Source of the DNA: Actinoplanes xinjiangensis
GTDB lineage: Bacteria > Actinomycetota > Actinomycetes > Mycobacteriales > Micromonosporaceae
Assembly (NCBI RefSeq): GCF_003148685.1
Contig: NZ_QGGR01000029.1
Location: forward strand, 55,623 to 119,622
Direction of reading: 5' to 3'
DNA length: 64,000 nt
Below are positions 16,542 through 25,513 of this stretch, piece after piece (within the stretch, counting starts at the first letter, position 1; each line of letters opens with the position of its first letter). The position numbers and the translations under genes are program-made. Below the pieces are notes generated by a model. It made no database searches. It was given only the letters and a program-made list of their open reading frames with translations, and had not been told where the DNA came from.

Positions 16542-17288
16542 ATGAGCCAGCAACGTCACGGAAGCACGCCCGGCGCAGCCGATGGCGTCCCGGCCTTCCC
16601 GGATCTGCCGGAGGCGACCATCGCGCGACTGCCGGAGTATCTTCGTGCCCTTCACCACCTCGCCGAGACCGGCGCGGAGACGGTGTCGAGCGAGGGTCTC
16701 GCCGCGGCCGCCGGGGTCAACTCGGCCAAACTCCGCAAGGACCTGTCGCACCTCGGCTCGTACGGCACCCGTGGCGTCGGCTACGACGTTGCCCTGCTGG
16801 TCGACCAGATCGAGTACATTCTCGGCCTCGACAAGAACCGCGCGGTCTGCCTGGTCGGCGTCGGCAACCTGGGGCACGCCCTCGCCGGTTACGCCGGGTT
16901 CGCGAGTCGCGGCTTCCGGGTGGTGGCGCTCTTCGACGCCGACCCGAAGAAGGTCGGTGAGCAGATCAACGGCCTCACCGTGCAGCACACCGACGACCTG
17001 GAGCGGGTCGCCGCCGAGGAGTCGATCGCGATCGGAGTCATCGCCACCCCGCCCGGCACCGCGCAGGCGGTCGCCGACGCGCTGGTCGCCGCGGGAGTGA
17101 CAAGCATCCTCAATTTCGCCCCGGGGGTTCTGTCGGTGCCGTCCAACGTTGACGTCCGTAAAGTGGATCTGGCCATCGAGCTCCAGATCCTTTCGTTCCA
17201 CGAGCACCGCAAGGCGTCTCTGACCGCACTGCCCGGGGGTCGCTCGGCTCAACCCGCGAGCGGCGATCAGGAGGTGGTCGGGTCGTGA
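16542..17288 (+). CDS. rex: Redox-sensing transcriptional repressor Rex
   Basis: Homodimeric repressor that binds DNA when NADH is low relative to NAD+ and lets go when NADH rises. The N-terminal winged helix spans about residues 20-90 and includes GVNSAKLRKDLSHLGSYGTRGVGY, the DNA-binding and family signature. The Rossmann motif CLVGVGNLGHAL lies at about 101-112, and the C-terminal domain-swap helix ends the protein. ATG at 16542 follows GGAG and gives 248 aa; the frame is open 43 codons further but that part does not look like Rex. It heads rex-hemACD with a GTGA overlap into hemA. Confidence 0.95.
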   Translation: MSQQRHGSTPGAADGVPAFPDLPEATIARLPEYLRALHHLAETGAETVSSEGLAAAAGVNSAKLRKDLSHLGSYGTRGVGYDVALLVDQIEYILGLDKNRAVCLVGVGNLGHALAGYAGFASRGFRVVALFDADPKKVGEQINGLTVQHTDDLERVAAEESIAIGVIATPPGTAQAVADALVAAGVTSILNFAPGVLSVPSNVDVRKVDLAIELQILSFHEHRKASLTALPGGRSAQPASGDQEVVGS

Positions 17289-18580
17289 ACCTGCTCAGCA
17301 TCGGCGCCTCGTACCGTACGGCCGACGTCGCGGTCCTCGAGCGCCTCGTCATTCCCGAGTCGTCCGTCCCGGACCTGCTCCAGCGCCTGGTCGCCCAGCC
17401 GTACGTGGGGGAGGCCGTCGTCGTCTCCACCTGCAATCGGGTCGAGGTCTACGCGGCGGTCAGCGGCTTCCACGGCGGCCTCGGCGACATCTGCAACGTG
17501 CTGGCCGAGCACTCCGGCATCCCGGCCACCGAACTGGCCGGCCACCTCTACGTGCACTACGGCGAGGCCGCGGTCCGGCACTCGTTCCGGGTGTCGTCCG
17601 GCCTCGACTCGATGGTCGTCGGCGAGGCCCAGATCCTCGGACAGCTGCGCGACGCGTACCACTCGGCCACCGAGGTGGACTCGGCCGGCCGCCTGCTGCA
17701 CGAGCTGATGCAGCAGACGCTGCGGGTGGGTAAGCGGGCGCACGCCGAGACCGGCATCGACAAGGCCGGGCAGAGTGTCGTCACGGCCGCCCTCGACGTC
17801 GCCGCCGACCATCTCGGCGGTGACCTGACCGGCCGGCCCGCCCTGATCATCGGGGCCGGGGCGATGGGGTCGCTGTCGGTGGCCACGCTCACCCGCAACG
17901 GTGTCGGCCCGCTGCGGATCACCAACCGCAGCCACGACCGCGCCGACCGGCTCGCCGAGGCCTACGGTGCCACCGCGATCCCGTTCGATCAGCTCGACGC
18001 GGTGCTGCGTGAGGTCGACATCGTGGTGTGCGCCACCGCCTCCACCGTGCCGGTCCTCACCCGCGAGCGCCTCGAGCGGGTCGGCAAGGACCTGATCGTC
18101 CTCGACCTGGCCGTCCCGCGCGACGTGGCGCCCGACGCCGCCGGCCTGCCGGGCCTGACCGTGATCGACATCGACAGCCTGGCCAACAGCCGCCGGTCCA
18201 ACCCGGCGGCGGCCGAGACCGCGGCCGTCGAGCAGATCGTCGCCGGCGAGGTCGACAACTTCCTCGGCTGGATGCGCGGGTCCGAGATCGCGCCCACCGT
18301 GGCCGCGCTGCGCACCCGCGCCGAGGACGTCGTGTCGGCGGAGATGCGCAAGCTGATGTCCCGGCGGCCGGAATTCACCGAGGAGCAGCGGGCGGATGTT
18401 TCCCGTACCCTGCACCGGGTCGTCCAGCAGTTGCTGCACTCGCCCACCGTGCGTGTCCGCCAGCTCGCCGCCGAACCCGGCGGCGACCAGTACGCGGCAC
18501 TGCTCCGTGAACTGTTCGACCTGGACGTCCCGCTCGCCACCCAGGCCGACGCGGTACCTGAGATCGGGGGGAAAGCATGA
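17285..18580 (+). CDS. hemA: Glutamyl-tRNA reductase
   Basis: First committed enzyme of C5 haem biosynthesis: reduces glutamyl-tRNA(Glu) with NADPH to glutamate-1-semialdehyde. The catalytic Cys50 lies in VVVSTCNRVEVYA, the NADPH-binding motif is PALIIGAGAMGSL, and the C-terminal dimerisation helix covers about 330-420. At 431 aa it is usual. GTG overlaps the rex stop by 4 bases and the end overlaps hemC by 4, so expression is coupled and under the Rex operator. Confidence 0.96.
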   Translation: MNLLSIGASYRTADVAVLERLVIPESSVPDLLQRLVAQPYVGEAVVVSTCNRVEVYAAVSGFHGGLGDICNVLAEHSGIPATELAGHLYVHYGEAAVRHSFRVSSGLDSMVVGEAQILGQLRDAYHSATEVDSAGRLLHELMQQTLRVGKRAHAETGIDKAGQSVVTAALDVAADHLGGDLTGRPALIIGAGAMGSLSVATLTRNGVGPLRITNRSHDRADRLAEAYGATAIPFDQLDAVLREVDIVVCATASTVPVLTRERLERVGKDLIVLDLAVPRDVAPDAAGLPGLTVIDIDSLANSRRSNPAAAETAAVEQIVAGEVDNFLGWMRGSEIAPTVAALRTRAEDVVSAEMRKLMSRRPEFTEEQRADVSRTLHRVVQQLLHSPTVRVRQLAAEPGGDQYAALLRELFDLDVPLATQADAVPEIGGKA

Positions 18581-19500
18581 CGCTGCGTCTCGGTACGCGG
18601 GGAAGCGCTCTGGCGCTCACCCAGTCGCAGATGGTCGCCGACGCGCTGACCGCCGCCACCGGCCGCCCGGTCGAGCTGGTCCGGATCGTCACTCCCGGTG
18701 ACCGTTCGTCCGCGCCGGTCGCCGAGCTCGGCGTGGGTGTGTTCGTCTCCGCGCTGCGGGACGCGCTGCTGGCCGGCGAGATCGACTTCGCCGTCCACTC
18801 GTACAAGGACCTCCCCACCGCCGAGCCCTCCAGCCTGCACATCGCCGCGGTGCCGGTGCGGGAGGACCCCCGGGACGCCCTGATCGCCCGCGACGGGTTG
18901 ACCCTGGCCGAACTGCCCCCGGGCTCGACCATCGGCACCGGTGCGGTGCGCCGAATCGCGCAATTGCATGCCTTGGGCCTAGAGTTGCAGGTCACGCCGA
19001 TCCGAGGAAACGTCGACTCGCGAATCGCCCGGGTACTCGGACCCGAGGCAGATCTCGATGCCGTCGTTCTCGCCCGGGCCGGAGTGGCACGTCTCGGTCG
19101 ATTCGCGGAGATCACCGAGACGCTCGACCCGATGCTCATGCTGCCCGCCCCGGCTCAGGGTGCGCTGGCCGTGGAGTGCCGGGCCGACAACACCGACCTG
19201 ATCGAGTTGCTGTCCGTTCTCGATCACGCACCGACCCGCTCCGCCGTGACGGCGGAGCGGTCGATGCTCGCCACGCTCGAGGCCGGGTGCTCCGCCCCGG
19301 TCGCGGCACACGCCGAGATCGCCGAGGGCGACGACGGTGACGAGATCTACCTGCGCGGTGCCGTGATCAGCCCGGATGGTGTCCGAGCCGTCCGACTGTC
19401 GCGCACCGGAACGCCCGCCGGCGCGGCGGAGATCGGCAAGGCACTTGCCATCGATCTCCTCGACGCCGGAGCCGATACCCTGATGGGGAGCACAGAATGA
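18577..19500 (+). CDS. hemC: Porphobilinogen deaminase (hydroxymethylbilane synthase)
   Basis: Polymerises four porphobilinogen units into hydroxymethylbilane. Cys238 in TLEAGCSAPVAAH carries the dipyrromethane cofactor; other family blocks are LRLGTRGSALALTQ at the N-terminus, FAVHSYKDLPT with the catalytic Asp/Lys region, IGTGAVRRIAQL and PIRGNVDSRIARV. The protein is 307 aa, full length. Overlaps both hemA and hemD by ATGA, indicating an operon. Confidence 0.96.
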   Translation: MTLRLGTRGSALALTQSQMVADALTAATGRPVELVRIVTPGDRSSAPVAELGVGVFVSALRDALLAGEIDFAVHSYKDLPTAEPSSLHIAAVPVREDPRDALIARDGLTLAELPPGSTIGTGAVRRIAQLHALGLELQVTPIRGNVDSRIARVLGPEADLDAVVLARAGVARLGRFAEITETLDPMLMLPAPAQGALAVECRADNTDLIELLSVLDHAPTRSAVTAERSMLATLEAGCSAPVAAHAEIAEGDDGDEIYLRGAVISPDGVRAVRLSRTGTPAGAAEIGKALAIDLLDAGADTLMGSTE

Positions 19501-21083
19501 CCACCCGCACCGCCCGTAAGCCAGCCGGACGCATCGCGTTCATCGGCGCCGGACCCGGCGACCCGGAGCTGCTGACCCGCCGCGCGTATGCGGCGCTGAC
19601 CGATGCCGACCAGGTGGTCTACGACCGCGGCGTGCCCGAATCCCTGCTCAGCGCGCTCCGTTCCGACGCCAAGGAGGACGCGCAGTTCAGCCCGGCCGAA
19701 GGCGCCCCCGGTGACGTCGCCAAGGTGCTGCTCTCCGCGGCCAAGTCGGGTCTGTCCGCCGTACACCTCGTCGCCGGTGACCCGTTCGGCCACGACTCGG
19801 TGGTCAAGGAGGTGCAGGCGGTCGCGCGGACCGCGGTGCACTTCGAGGTGATCCCCGGCATCGGCCAGGCCGAGGGCGTCGCCGCCTACGCCGGTGTGCC
19901 GCTGCCCGGGGTGCGGGTCGCCGCCGACGTCGACGACGTCACCAACCTCGACTTCGACGCGCTCGCCACGGCCGCCCAGAAGGGCTCCTTCGCCGTGGCC
20001 GTGGACGCCGGCGACCTCGCCGCCGTCCGTGACGGGCTGCTCGCGGCCGGTGTCGAGCCGGGTGTCCCGGTCGGCGTGACCGGCGACGGCACCGGTGAGA
20101 CGCAGTACACGACCACCTCGACGGTGGACAGCTTCGTCGCCGCGGCGCTCGGCTTCACCGGCCGGGTCGTCCTCACCGTCGGCTCCGACGTCGCCGAGCG
20201 CGACAGCCTGAGCTGGTGGGAGAATCGCCCGCTGTACGGCTGGAAGGTCCTCGTCCCGCGGACCAAGGAGCAGGCCGGCGCGATGTCCGCCCGGCTCCGT
20301 GCCTACGGCGCGATCCCGTGCGAGGTGCCGACCATCGCGGTCGAGCCGCCGCGCACCCCGGCGCAGATGGAGCGGGCCGTCAAGGGCCTGGTCGACGGCC
20401 GGTACGCGTGGGTCATCTTCACCTCGGTCAACGCGGTCCGCGCGGTCTGGGAGAAGTTCGGCGAGCACGGTCTCGACGCCCGGCACTTCGGCGGCGTGAA
20501 GATCGCGTGCATCGGCGAGGCCACCGCCGACGCGGTTCGCGCGTTCGGCATCCAGCCGGAGCTGATCCCGGCCGGCGAGCAGTCCAGCGACGGTCTGCTG
20601 GCCGAGTTCTCCCCGCACGACGAGATCCTCGACCCGGTCGGCCGGGTGCTGCTGCCCCGTGCCGACATCGCGACCGAGACCCTCGCGGCCGGGCTCATCG
20701 AGCGTGGCTGGGAGGTGGACGACGTCACGGCGTACCGGACCGTCCGCGCCGCCCCGCCGCCCGCCGAGATCCGCGACGCGATCAAGTCCGGCGGCTTCGA
20801 CGCGGTGCTCTTCACCTCGTCCTCGACCGTCCGCAACCTGGTCGGCATCGCCGGTAAGCCGCACGCCCGCACGGTCGTCGCGGTGATCGGCCCGAAGACC
20901 GCCGAGACCGCCGTCGAGTTCGGCCTCCGGGTCGACACCCAGCCGCAGAACGCCTCGGTGCCCGACCTGGTCGAGGCGCTCGCCGAGTACGCTCTGGAGC
21001 TCCGCGAGAAGCTGGCCGCCATGCCGGCCAAGCAGCGCCGCGGCTCCAAGGTGCAGGGCCCGACGGCTCTTCGTTTCCGCTGA
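19497..21083 (+). CDS. hemD: Uroporphyrinogen-III synthase with N-terminal SUMT-like domain
   Basis: Two-domain protein of 528 aa. Residues 1-240 resemble the SAM-dependent uroporphyrinogen-III methyltransferase: AFIGAGPGDPELLTRRAY opens it and IPGIGQAEGVAAYAGVPL matches the later core. The usual GRGGEE loop is missing, VAGDPFGHDSVVKEV standing in its place, so methylation is doubtful. Residues about 245-510 are HemD, which closes hydroxymethylbilane with D-ring inversion (WKVLVPRTKEQAG, WVIFTSVNAVRAV, VLFTSSSTVRNLVG). This fusion is normal in actinobacteria. Last gene of the overlapping rex-hemACD run. Confidence 0.92.
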   Translation: MTTRTARKPAGRIAFIGAGPGDPELLTRRAYAALTDADQVVYDRGVPESLLSALRSDAKEDAQFSPAEGAPGDVAKVLLSAAKSGLSAVHLVAGDPFGHDSVVKEVQAVARTAVHFEVIPGIGQAEGVAAYAGVPLPGVRVAADVDDVTNLDFDALATAAQKGSFAVAVDAGDLAAVRDGLLAAGVEPGVPVGVTGDGTGETQYTTTSTVDSFVAAALGFTGRVVLTVGSDVAERDSLSWWENRPLYGWKVLVPRTKEQAGAMSARLRAYGAIPCEVPTIAVEPPRTPAQMERAVKGLVDGRYAWVIFTSVNAVRAVWEKFGEHGLDARHFGGVKIACIGEATADAVRAFGIQPELIPAGEQSSDGLLAEFSPHDEILDPVGRVLLPRADIATETLAAGLIERGWEVDDVTAYRTVRAAPPPAEIRDAIKSGGFDAVLFTSSSTVRNLVGIAGKPHARTVVAVIGPKTAETAVEFGLRVDTQPQNASVPDLVEALAEYALELREKLAAMPAKQRRGSKVQGPTALRFR

Positions 21084-21090
21084 CCGTCTG

Positions 21091-21118
21091 TGGTGGGCCG
21101 GCCCGGTCCGGCCCACCA
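21091..21118 (+). terminator. Hairpin between hemD and hemB
   Basis: TGGTGGGCCGG pairs over 11 bp with CCGGCCCACCA around a 6-base loop, followed by AAAA. It lies in the 48-base gap and overlaps the approach to the hemB ribosome site (AGGGAG), so it may partly terminate or attenuate transcription into hemB. Confidence 0.6.
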
Positions 21119-21131
21119 AAAGGGAGCCCCG

Positions 21132-22121
21132 ATGTCCTTCCCTGACATCCGCCCGCGCCGTCTGCGGCGCACCCCCGCCATCCGCCGCCTGGTCGAGGAG
21201 ACGCGCCTCGCCCCGTCCGAGCTGATCCTGCCGCTCTTCCTGAAAGAGGGCCTGAGCGAGCCGAGACCGATCAGCTCACTGCCCGGCGTCGTCCAGCACT
21301 CCCGCGAGTCGCTGCGCAAGGCCGCGGCCGAAGCGGTCGAGGCGGGCGTCGGCGGCCTGATGCTGTTCGGCGTACCGGACAACGCCAACAAGGACGAGAC
21401 GGGTTCGGCCGGCCTCGACCCCGACGGCGTCCTCAATCTCGGTCTCCGCGACCTCAAGGCCGAGCTGGGCGACGCCACGGTCATCATGAGCGACCTGTGC
21501 CTCGACGAGTTCACCTCGCACGGCCACTGTGGGGTGCTCGCCGGTGACGGCTCGGTCGACAACGACGCCACCCTGGCCGTCTATGCCGACATGGCGGTCG
21601 CGCAGGCCGACGCCGGCGCCCACATGGTCGGCCCGTCCGGCATGATGGACGGCCAGATCGGCGTCATCCGCAAGGCCCTCGACGCGGCCGGTCACCAGGA
21701 CGTCGCGATCCTCGCCTACTCCGCGAAGTATGCGGGCGCCTTCTACGGACCGTTCCGGGAAGCCGTCGAATCGACGCTCCAGGGCGACCGCCGGCAGTAC
21801 CAGCAGGACCCGCCGAACGTCCGCGAGGCCCTGCGCGAGGTCGACCTCGACATCGCCGAGGGTGCCGACATCGTCATGGTCAAGCCGGCCCTGCCCTACC
21901 TGGACATCATCGCCGCGATCCGGGACCGCGTCACCGTCCCGGTCGCCGCCTACCAGGTCTCCGGCGAGTACGCGATGGTCGAGGCCGCCGCCGCCAACGG
22001 CTGGATCGACCGCGAACGCGTCATCCTCGAGTCCCTCACGTCGATCAAGCGCGCCGGCGCCCAGATCACCCTGACGTACTGGGCCACCGAGGCGGCCCAG
22101 CTCATCCGAAACCGCTTCTAG
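21132..22121 (+). CDS. hemB: Delta-aminolevulinic acid dehydratase (porphobilinogen synthase)
   Basis: Condenses two aminolevulinate molecules into porphobilinogen. The Schiff-base lysines are K199 (AYSAKYAGAFYGPFR) and K251 (MVKPALPYLDII). The metal-site segment reads C123-L-D125-E-F-T-S-H-G-H-C133: the first and third cysteines of the zinc site are kept, and the middle one is Asp. ATG at 21132 follows AGGGAG and gives 329 aa, normal length. It follows hemD after a hairpin, on the same strand. Confidence 0.96.
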   Translation: MSFPDIRPRRLRRTPAIRRLVEETRLAPSELILPLFLKEGLSEPRPISSLPGVVQHSRESLRKAAAEAVEAGVGGLMLFGVPDNANKDETGSAGLDPDGVLNLGLRDLKAELGDATVIMSDLCLDEFTSHGHCGVLAGDGSVDNDATLAVYADMAVAQADAGAHMVGPSGMMDGQIGVIRKALDAAGHQDVAILAYSAKYAGAFYGPFREAVESTLQGDRRQYQQDPPNVREALREVDLDIAEGADIVMVKPALPYLDIIAAIRDRVTVPVAAYQVSGEYAMVEAAAANGWIDRERVILESLTSIKRAGAQITLTYWATEAAQLIRNRF

Positions 22122-22148
22122 CGGGTACGCCGTCGGGCCGGCCGGTTC

Positions 22149-23168
22149 CTACCCGGTCGGCTCCAGCGACTGGACCAGCTGGGTGACGTCGGCGATGTAC
22201 TCGAACCAGTCCCGGTCGGACTGATAGCCCAGCTCCGCGTTGACCTTCAGCATCGACTCGTTGTGCTGCGCGTTCCACGTCTGGACCTGGCGCAGCGTCG
22301 GCTCGGCGGCCCGCAGCTCGAACAGCATCCGCGCCTTGATCGCCCGGTCGATGCCGTAACCGCGGTGCTCCCGGACGACGATCGTGTCGTACTGATCGGC
22401 CCGCTCCGGGTGCTGCGCCGGGACCACCACCTCGGTCAGCCCGGCCACGTGGCCGGTCGCCTCGTGGATCGCCAGCACGATGTAAGGTTTCAGCCCGCGC
22501 CGGTGCAGCGTCTCCAGCGACTCACGCAGCCGCTGCGGATCCGACGAGCGGGGCGCCAGGTCCAGGTCGTCGTCGTCGCGTTGCGCCTCCGCCTTGGCCT
22601 GCGCGTATGCGGCGAGCAGATGGTCCGCCGGGCCGCCCGGGTGATACTCGATCCGGTATCCCGCGCTGATCCCGTTCGCCATCCCGGCCAGCGCCGGCCA
22701 GTCCACCGTGTCCAGGCTGAGGACGCTGCGGGTCTCCACATACTCCCGCTCGAAACCGAGAGACTGGTAGAAGGGAATCGCCGACGTGCCGCCGATCGCC
22801 TCCACCCCGATCGAGGAGAAACCCTCCAGATAGGCGCGACGGGCCGCCACTGCCACCAACTGCCGGCCCAGCCCACGACGGCGCAACTCGGGGCGAACCA
22901 GGACCTCGAGCACACCGATGTCGCCGAGCAGCAGAATGTTCACGTGCCCGAAGATCTTCCCCGTACCCTCCGGCAGGCGATCGTCCTCGGCCACCCAGGT
23001 GATCCGGCGTTCACCGGGCATGGTTTCGGCGAGATACTCCCTGACCTGCACGTCTCGCCAGGGTGGATCATCCGGGAGATCGACCGCCAGGACCGCGTTC
23101 ACCGCCTCCACGAGCGAGTTGACCTCGGTCGCGGACGCGGAGCGGGGATCCCATTCACGCACCCTCAC
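22149..23168 (-). CDS. Tandem-GNAT acetyltransferase
   Basis: A 339-aa protein with two GNAT domains, as in mycothiol synthase-like proteins. The first carries acetyl-CoA motif A in VLEVLVRPELRRRGLGRQLVAVAARRA (about residues 87-112); the second is degenerate but keeps VVREHRGYGIDRAIKARML (about 268-286). Such tandem proteins acetylate small amines or are inactive. Substrate unknown. It converges with hemB with 27 bases between and has its own upstream region near 23170-23230. Confidence 0.83.
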   Translation of the reverse strand: MRVREWDPRSASATEVNSLVEAVNAVLAVDLPDDPPWRDVQVREYLAETMPGERRITWVAEDDRLPEGTGKIFGHVNILLLGDIGVLEVLVRPELRRRGLGRQLVAVAARRAYLEGFSSIGVEAIGGTSAIPFYQSLGFEREYVETRSVLSLDTVDWPALAGMANGISAGYRIEYHPGGPADHLLAAYAQAKAEAQRDDDDLDLAPRSSDPQRLRESLETLHRRGLKPYIVLAIHEATGHVAGLTEVVVPAQHPERADQYDTIVVREHRGYGIDRAIKARMLFELRAAEPTLRQVQTWNAQHNESMLKVNAELGYQSDRDWFEYIADVTQLVQSLEPTG

Positions 23169-23278
23169 TCGTACATCGTGCCGTTTGTGAGACCTTCAGG
23201 GAAGTGCTGACCACGCAAAAGTACGTCAGCGCTCACGGAGCGTCGCTATGATCGCCGATGTCTCGGGGCTCGAAGGCT

Positions 23279-25159
23279 TCACAGTCTGCTGCGCATCCCA
23301 TAGTCCTGCGCGGTCGCGAACACCTTCTGCGCGTACGGCCGGACCGCGTTGTACGACAGGATCGCGTCCCACCACGAGTCGGGCTTGGACAGGTCGCGAC
23401 TGCCCTTGCACAGGTAGGTCGCCGCGGTCAGCGCCGCGTCGTCGATGTCGTTCGGGTTCGCCACCCCGTCCCGGTCGGCGTCCACCGCCGTCTCCTTCCA
23501 GGTCGCCGGGATGAACTGCATAGGCCCGATCGCCCGGTCATACGTGGTGTCCTGGTCCAGCGCGCCACGGTCGGTGTCCGCGATCATCTGACGTCCACCC
23601 TGACCGTCCAGCGGCAGACCGAGGATCGTCGGCTGCGCCACCCCGTCGGCACCCAGCACCGCCCCGTTGAAGCTGCCGTGTGACGACTCCACCTTGCCGA
23701 TCGCGGCCAGGGTCGTCCACTCCAGGCGGCAGCCCGGGTTGGTCTGCGCCAGCACCAGCTCGGCGTAGCCGTAGGCCTGCACCGCCACCACCGGGATACC
23801 CACCCGGGTGCCGGCCTGCTCCGCCCACGAGGCCAGCGCGTCCGCCGGCCGGGCCGCGTTCACCGCGGGCTGCGTGGGCAGGACACCCGGCAGACCTGTC
23901 GACCCGGGGACACCCGGCAGGCCGGTCGCCCCCGGCAGGCCCGGCAGGCCCGGTACGGTCCCCGCGCCCGGCAGGCCGGCCCCGCTCCCCGGTGACGCCC
24001 CGACGGCCGGCGGCACCGAACCCTGCGGGTCGGCTCCGAACGTCGGCGTGGCACTGGGCGCGGGCGTGGCCTCCAGGGCCTGCGGCACCAGATAGGCCCC
24101 GAACGAGCCGGCCAGCACGACCAGCGTCGCCACCAGCACGCCCGGCACCACCACCCGGCCGGCCGGGCCCCTCGTCCAGGTGGCCACCGCGCGGGCGCCT
24201 CGGCCGGTGGCATGCAGTGGCCGGAACCGGCGGCGAGCCTTGACCGCCGCCCCGGCACCCGCGGCCCCTGCGACACCCCCGACCTTTGCGGCACCGGCGG
24301 CCCCGGCGGCACCCGTTGCACCGGCGGCACCCGCGGTGGCCGTATCCCCGGTGGGCTTCGCATCCCCGGCCGCTTTGGTGTCCCCGGTCGGTTTCGCGTC
24401 GCCGGCCGCCTTCGCGTCGCCGGCCGCCTTCGCGTCGCCGGCCGCCTTCGCGTCGCCGGTTGGCTTGGCATCGCCGGCTGGTTCCGCGCTGGTGGTCGGT
24501 TTGGCGTCGCCGGCTGGTTTCGCGTCGCTTGTTGGCTTGGTGTCGCCGGTTGGCTTCGTGTCGCCGGCTGGTTTCGTGTCGCTGGTCGGTTTGGCGTCGC
24601 CCGTCGGCTTCGCTGCCTCGGCAGCCTTGACGGGGTCGGTCGGGGAAGCGGTGACGTCCTTCGCCTGGTCGGCAGATTTCAGCTCGGCCCCGCCGGGGGT
24701 CTTACCCACGTCCGGTGTCGCCGTCGCCGCGGTCTCCTGCTTGGCCATGACTTCGGACGGTTTGACCGCCTCTGGCGAGGATTCAGCCTGATCAGTGGAC
24801 GGCGTCCCCTTGCTCGCGACCGGCGTTTCAGGCCGCGTTTCGCTTGCGCCTGCCGCGGGGGCCGGCGTTTCGCCGCCCGTTCCTGCCGGACCCGCGTCGG
24901 CGGCCGACGTTTCGGGACCGGTCCCGCCGGTGACCGCGTCGGCCGGTGTCCTGGGGGCGGGCGCGGCCGGGACCGTCTCAGCTGCCGTCGTGTCGGGTTT
25001 CGCCTCGGCCGTCGCCGGCGGCGTCGTGGCATCCGAGGCGGACCCGGACGAGCCGGCGCGCCCCGGGGCCGCCCCGGAACTGCCCAGCGGCCCACCCTGA
25101 TGCGGCGCCGCGGATCGCAACTCCGGTCGCTCTGCTGGGTTGTACGACGCCTCTACCAC
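23279..25159 (-). CDS. Membrane-anchored lytic transglycosylase with Lys/Pro/Asp hexapeptide repeats
   Basis: A 626-aa cell-wall enzyme. Residues 1-300 are low-complexity Ala/Thr/Pro/Lys, cytoplasmic, including about 16 hexapeptide units of type GDAKPT (about 185-280). A membrane helix VVVPGVLVATLVVLAGSFGAYL follows (about 330-352), then a Pro/Gly linker, then the transglycosylase domain: catalytic Glu in AAIGKVESSHGSF, YDRAIGPMQFIPATW, DADRDGVANPNDIDDAALTAATYL and ILSYNAVRPYAQKV. It would cut peptidoglycan glycan strands outside the cell. The repeats sit on the cytoplasmic side, which is odd for a wall enzyme. Confidence 0.88.
   Translation of the reverse strand: MVEASYNPAERPELRSAAPHQGGPLGSSGAAPGRAGSSGSASDATTPPATAEAKPDTTAAETVPAAPAPRTPADAVTGGTGPETSAADAGPAGTGGETPAPAAGASETRPETPVASKGTPSTDQAESSPEAVKPSEVMAKQETAATATPDVGKTPGGAELKSADQAKDVTASPTDPVKAAEAAKPTGDAKPTSDTKPAGDTKPTGDTKPTSDAKPAGDAKPTTSAEPAGDAKPTGDAKAAGDAKAAGDAKAAGDAKPTGDTKAAGDAKPTGDTATAGAAGATGAAGAAGAAKVGGVAGAAGAGAAVKARRRFRPLHATGRGARAVATWTRGPAGRVVVPGVLVATLVVLAGSFGAYLVPQALEATPAPSATPTFGADPQGSVPPAVGASPGSGAGLPGAGTVPGLPGLPGATGLPGVPGSTGLPGVLPTQPAVNAARPADALASWAEQAGTRVGIPVVAVQAYGYAELVLAQTNPGCRLEWTTLAAIGKVESSHGSFNGAVLGADGVAQPTILGLPLDGQGGRQMIADTDRGALDQDTTYDRAIGPMQFIPATWKETAVDADRDGVANPNDIDDAALTAATYLCKGSRDLSKPDSWWDAILSYNAVRPYAQKVFATAQDYGMRSRL
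24340..24615 (-). repeat. 18-bp tandem repeat array inside the transglycosylase gene
   Basis: About 16 imperfect 18-base units, each encoding a hexapeptide such as GDAKPT, GDAKAA, SDTKPA or GDTKPT. Three adjacent units (24400-24453) are identical at DNA level, pointing to recent slippage or unequal exchange. Copy number is likely to vary between strains. Confidence 0.85.
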
Positions 25160-25209
25160 GGGTCGACCCTACCCGCCGGAAACCACTCTCGGGAGGGACG
25201 CCGGCCGCC

Positions 25210-25218
25210 TGTGGACAA
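25210..25218 (-). promoter_or_regulatory. DnaA-box-like site
   Basis: TGTGGACAA (TTGTCCACA on the minus strand) equals the actinobacterial DnaA box. It is single and lies between divergent genes, so it is more likely a scattered DnaA site than an origin. Confidence 0.3.
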
Positions 25219-25294
25219 CGCCTGCGCAACGGTCCGGCAACGCCTCACCGAACTCGCCGTGCGCGCCCGGCCGCACGGGCCCTACGCTGGTCGG

Positions 25295-25513
25295 ATGCCG
25301 CGTTATGAGTTCCGGTGCCGCGCGTGCGGCGCCACGTTCGAGGTGAGTCGTCCGATGCGTGCGGCCACCGACCCGGCGGCCTGCCCGCAGGGGCACGCCG
25401 ACACCGTCAAGCTGCTGTCCACAGTCGCCGTCACCGGACGTGGCGGCGCGGCCACACCGCGGCCGTCCGGCGGCGGTGGTGGCGGCTGTTGCGGTGGGGG
25501 CTGCGGCTGCTGA
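25295..25513 (+). CDS. FmdB-family zinc-ribbon protein with Gly/Cys tail
   Basis: A 72-aa protein. The N-terminal zinc ribbon is YEFRCRACGATFE...ACPQGHAD, with a C-x2-C pair and a second Cys/His set. The C-terminus is a Gly-rich stretch ending CCGGGCGC, giving five cysteines in nine residues, which would bind metal or form disulfides. FmdB-type proteins are called regulatory, but biochemical evidence is thin. ATG at 25295 is the only sensible start. Divergent from the transglycosylase. Confidence 0.88.
   Translation: MPRYEFRCRACGATFEVSRPMRAATDPAACPQGHADTVKLLSTVAVTGRGGAATPRPSGGGGGGCCGGGCGC

Noticed and set aside
19347..21119. 590-codon open frame on the minus strand opposite hemD
   Set aside because: Strong HemD coding on the plus strand explains it; the antisense product is low-complexity and lacks domains.
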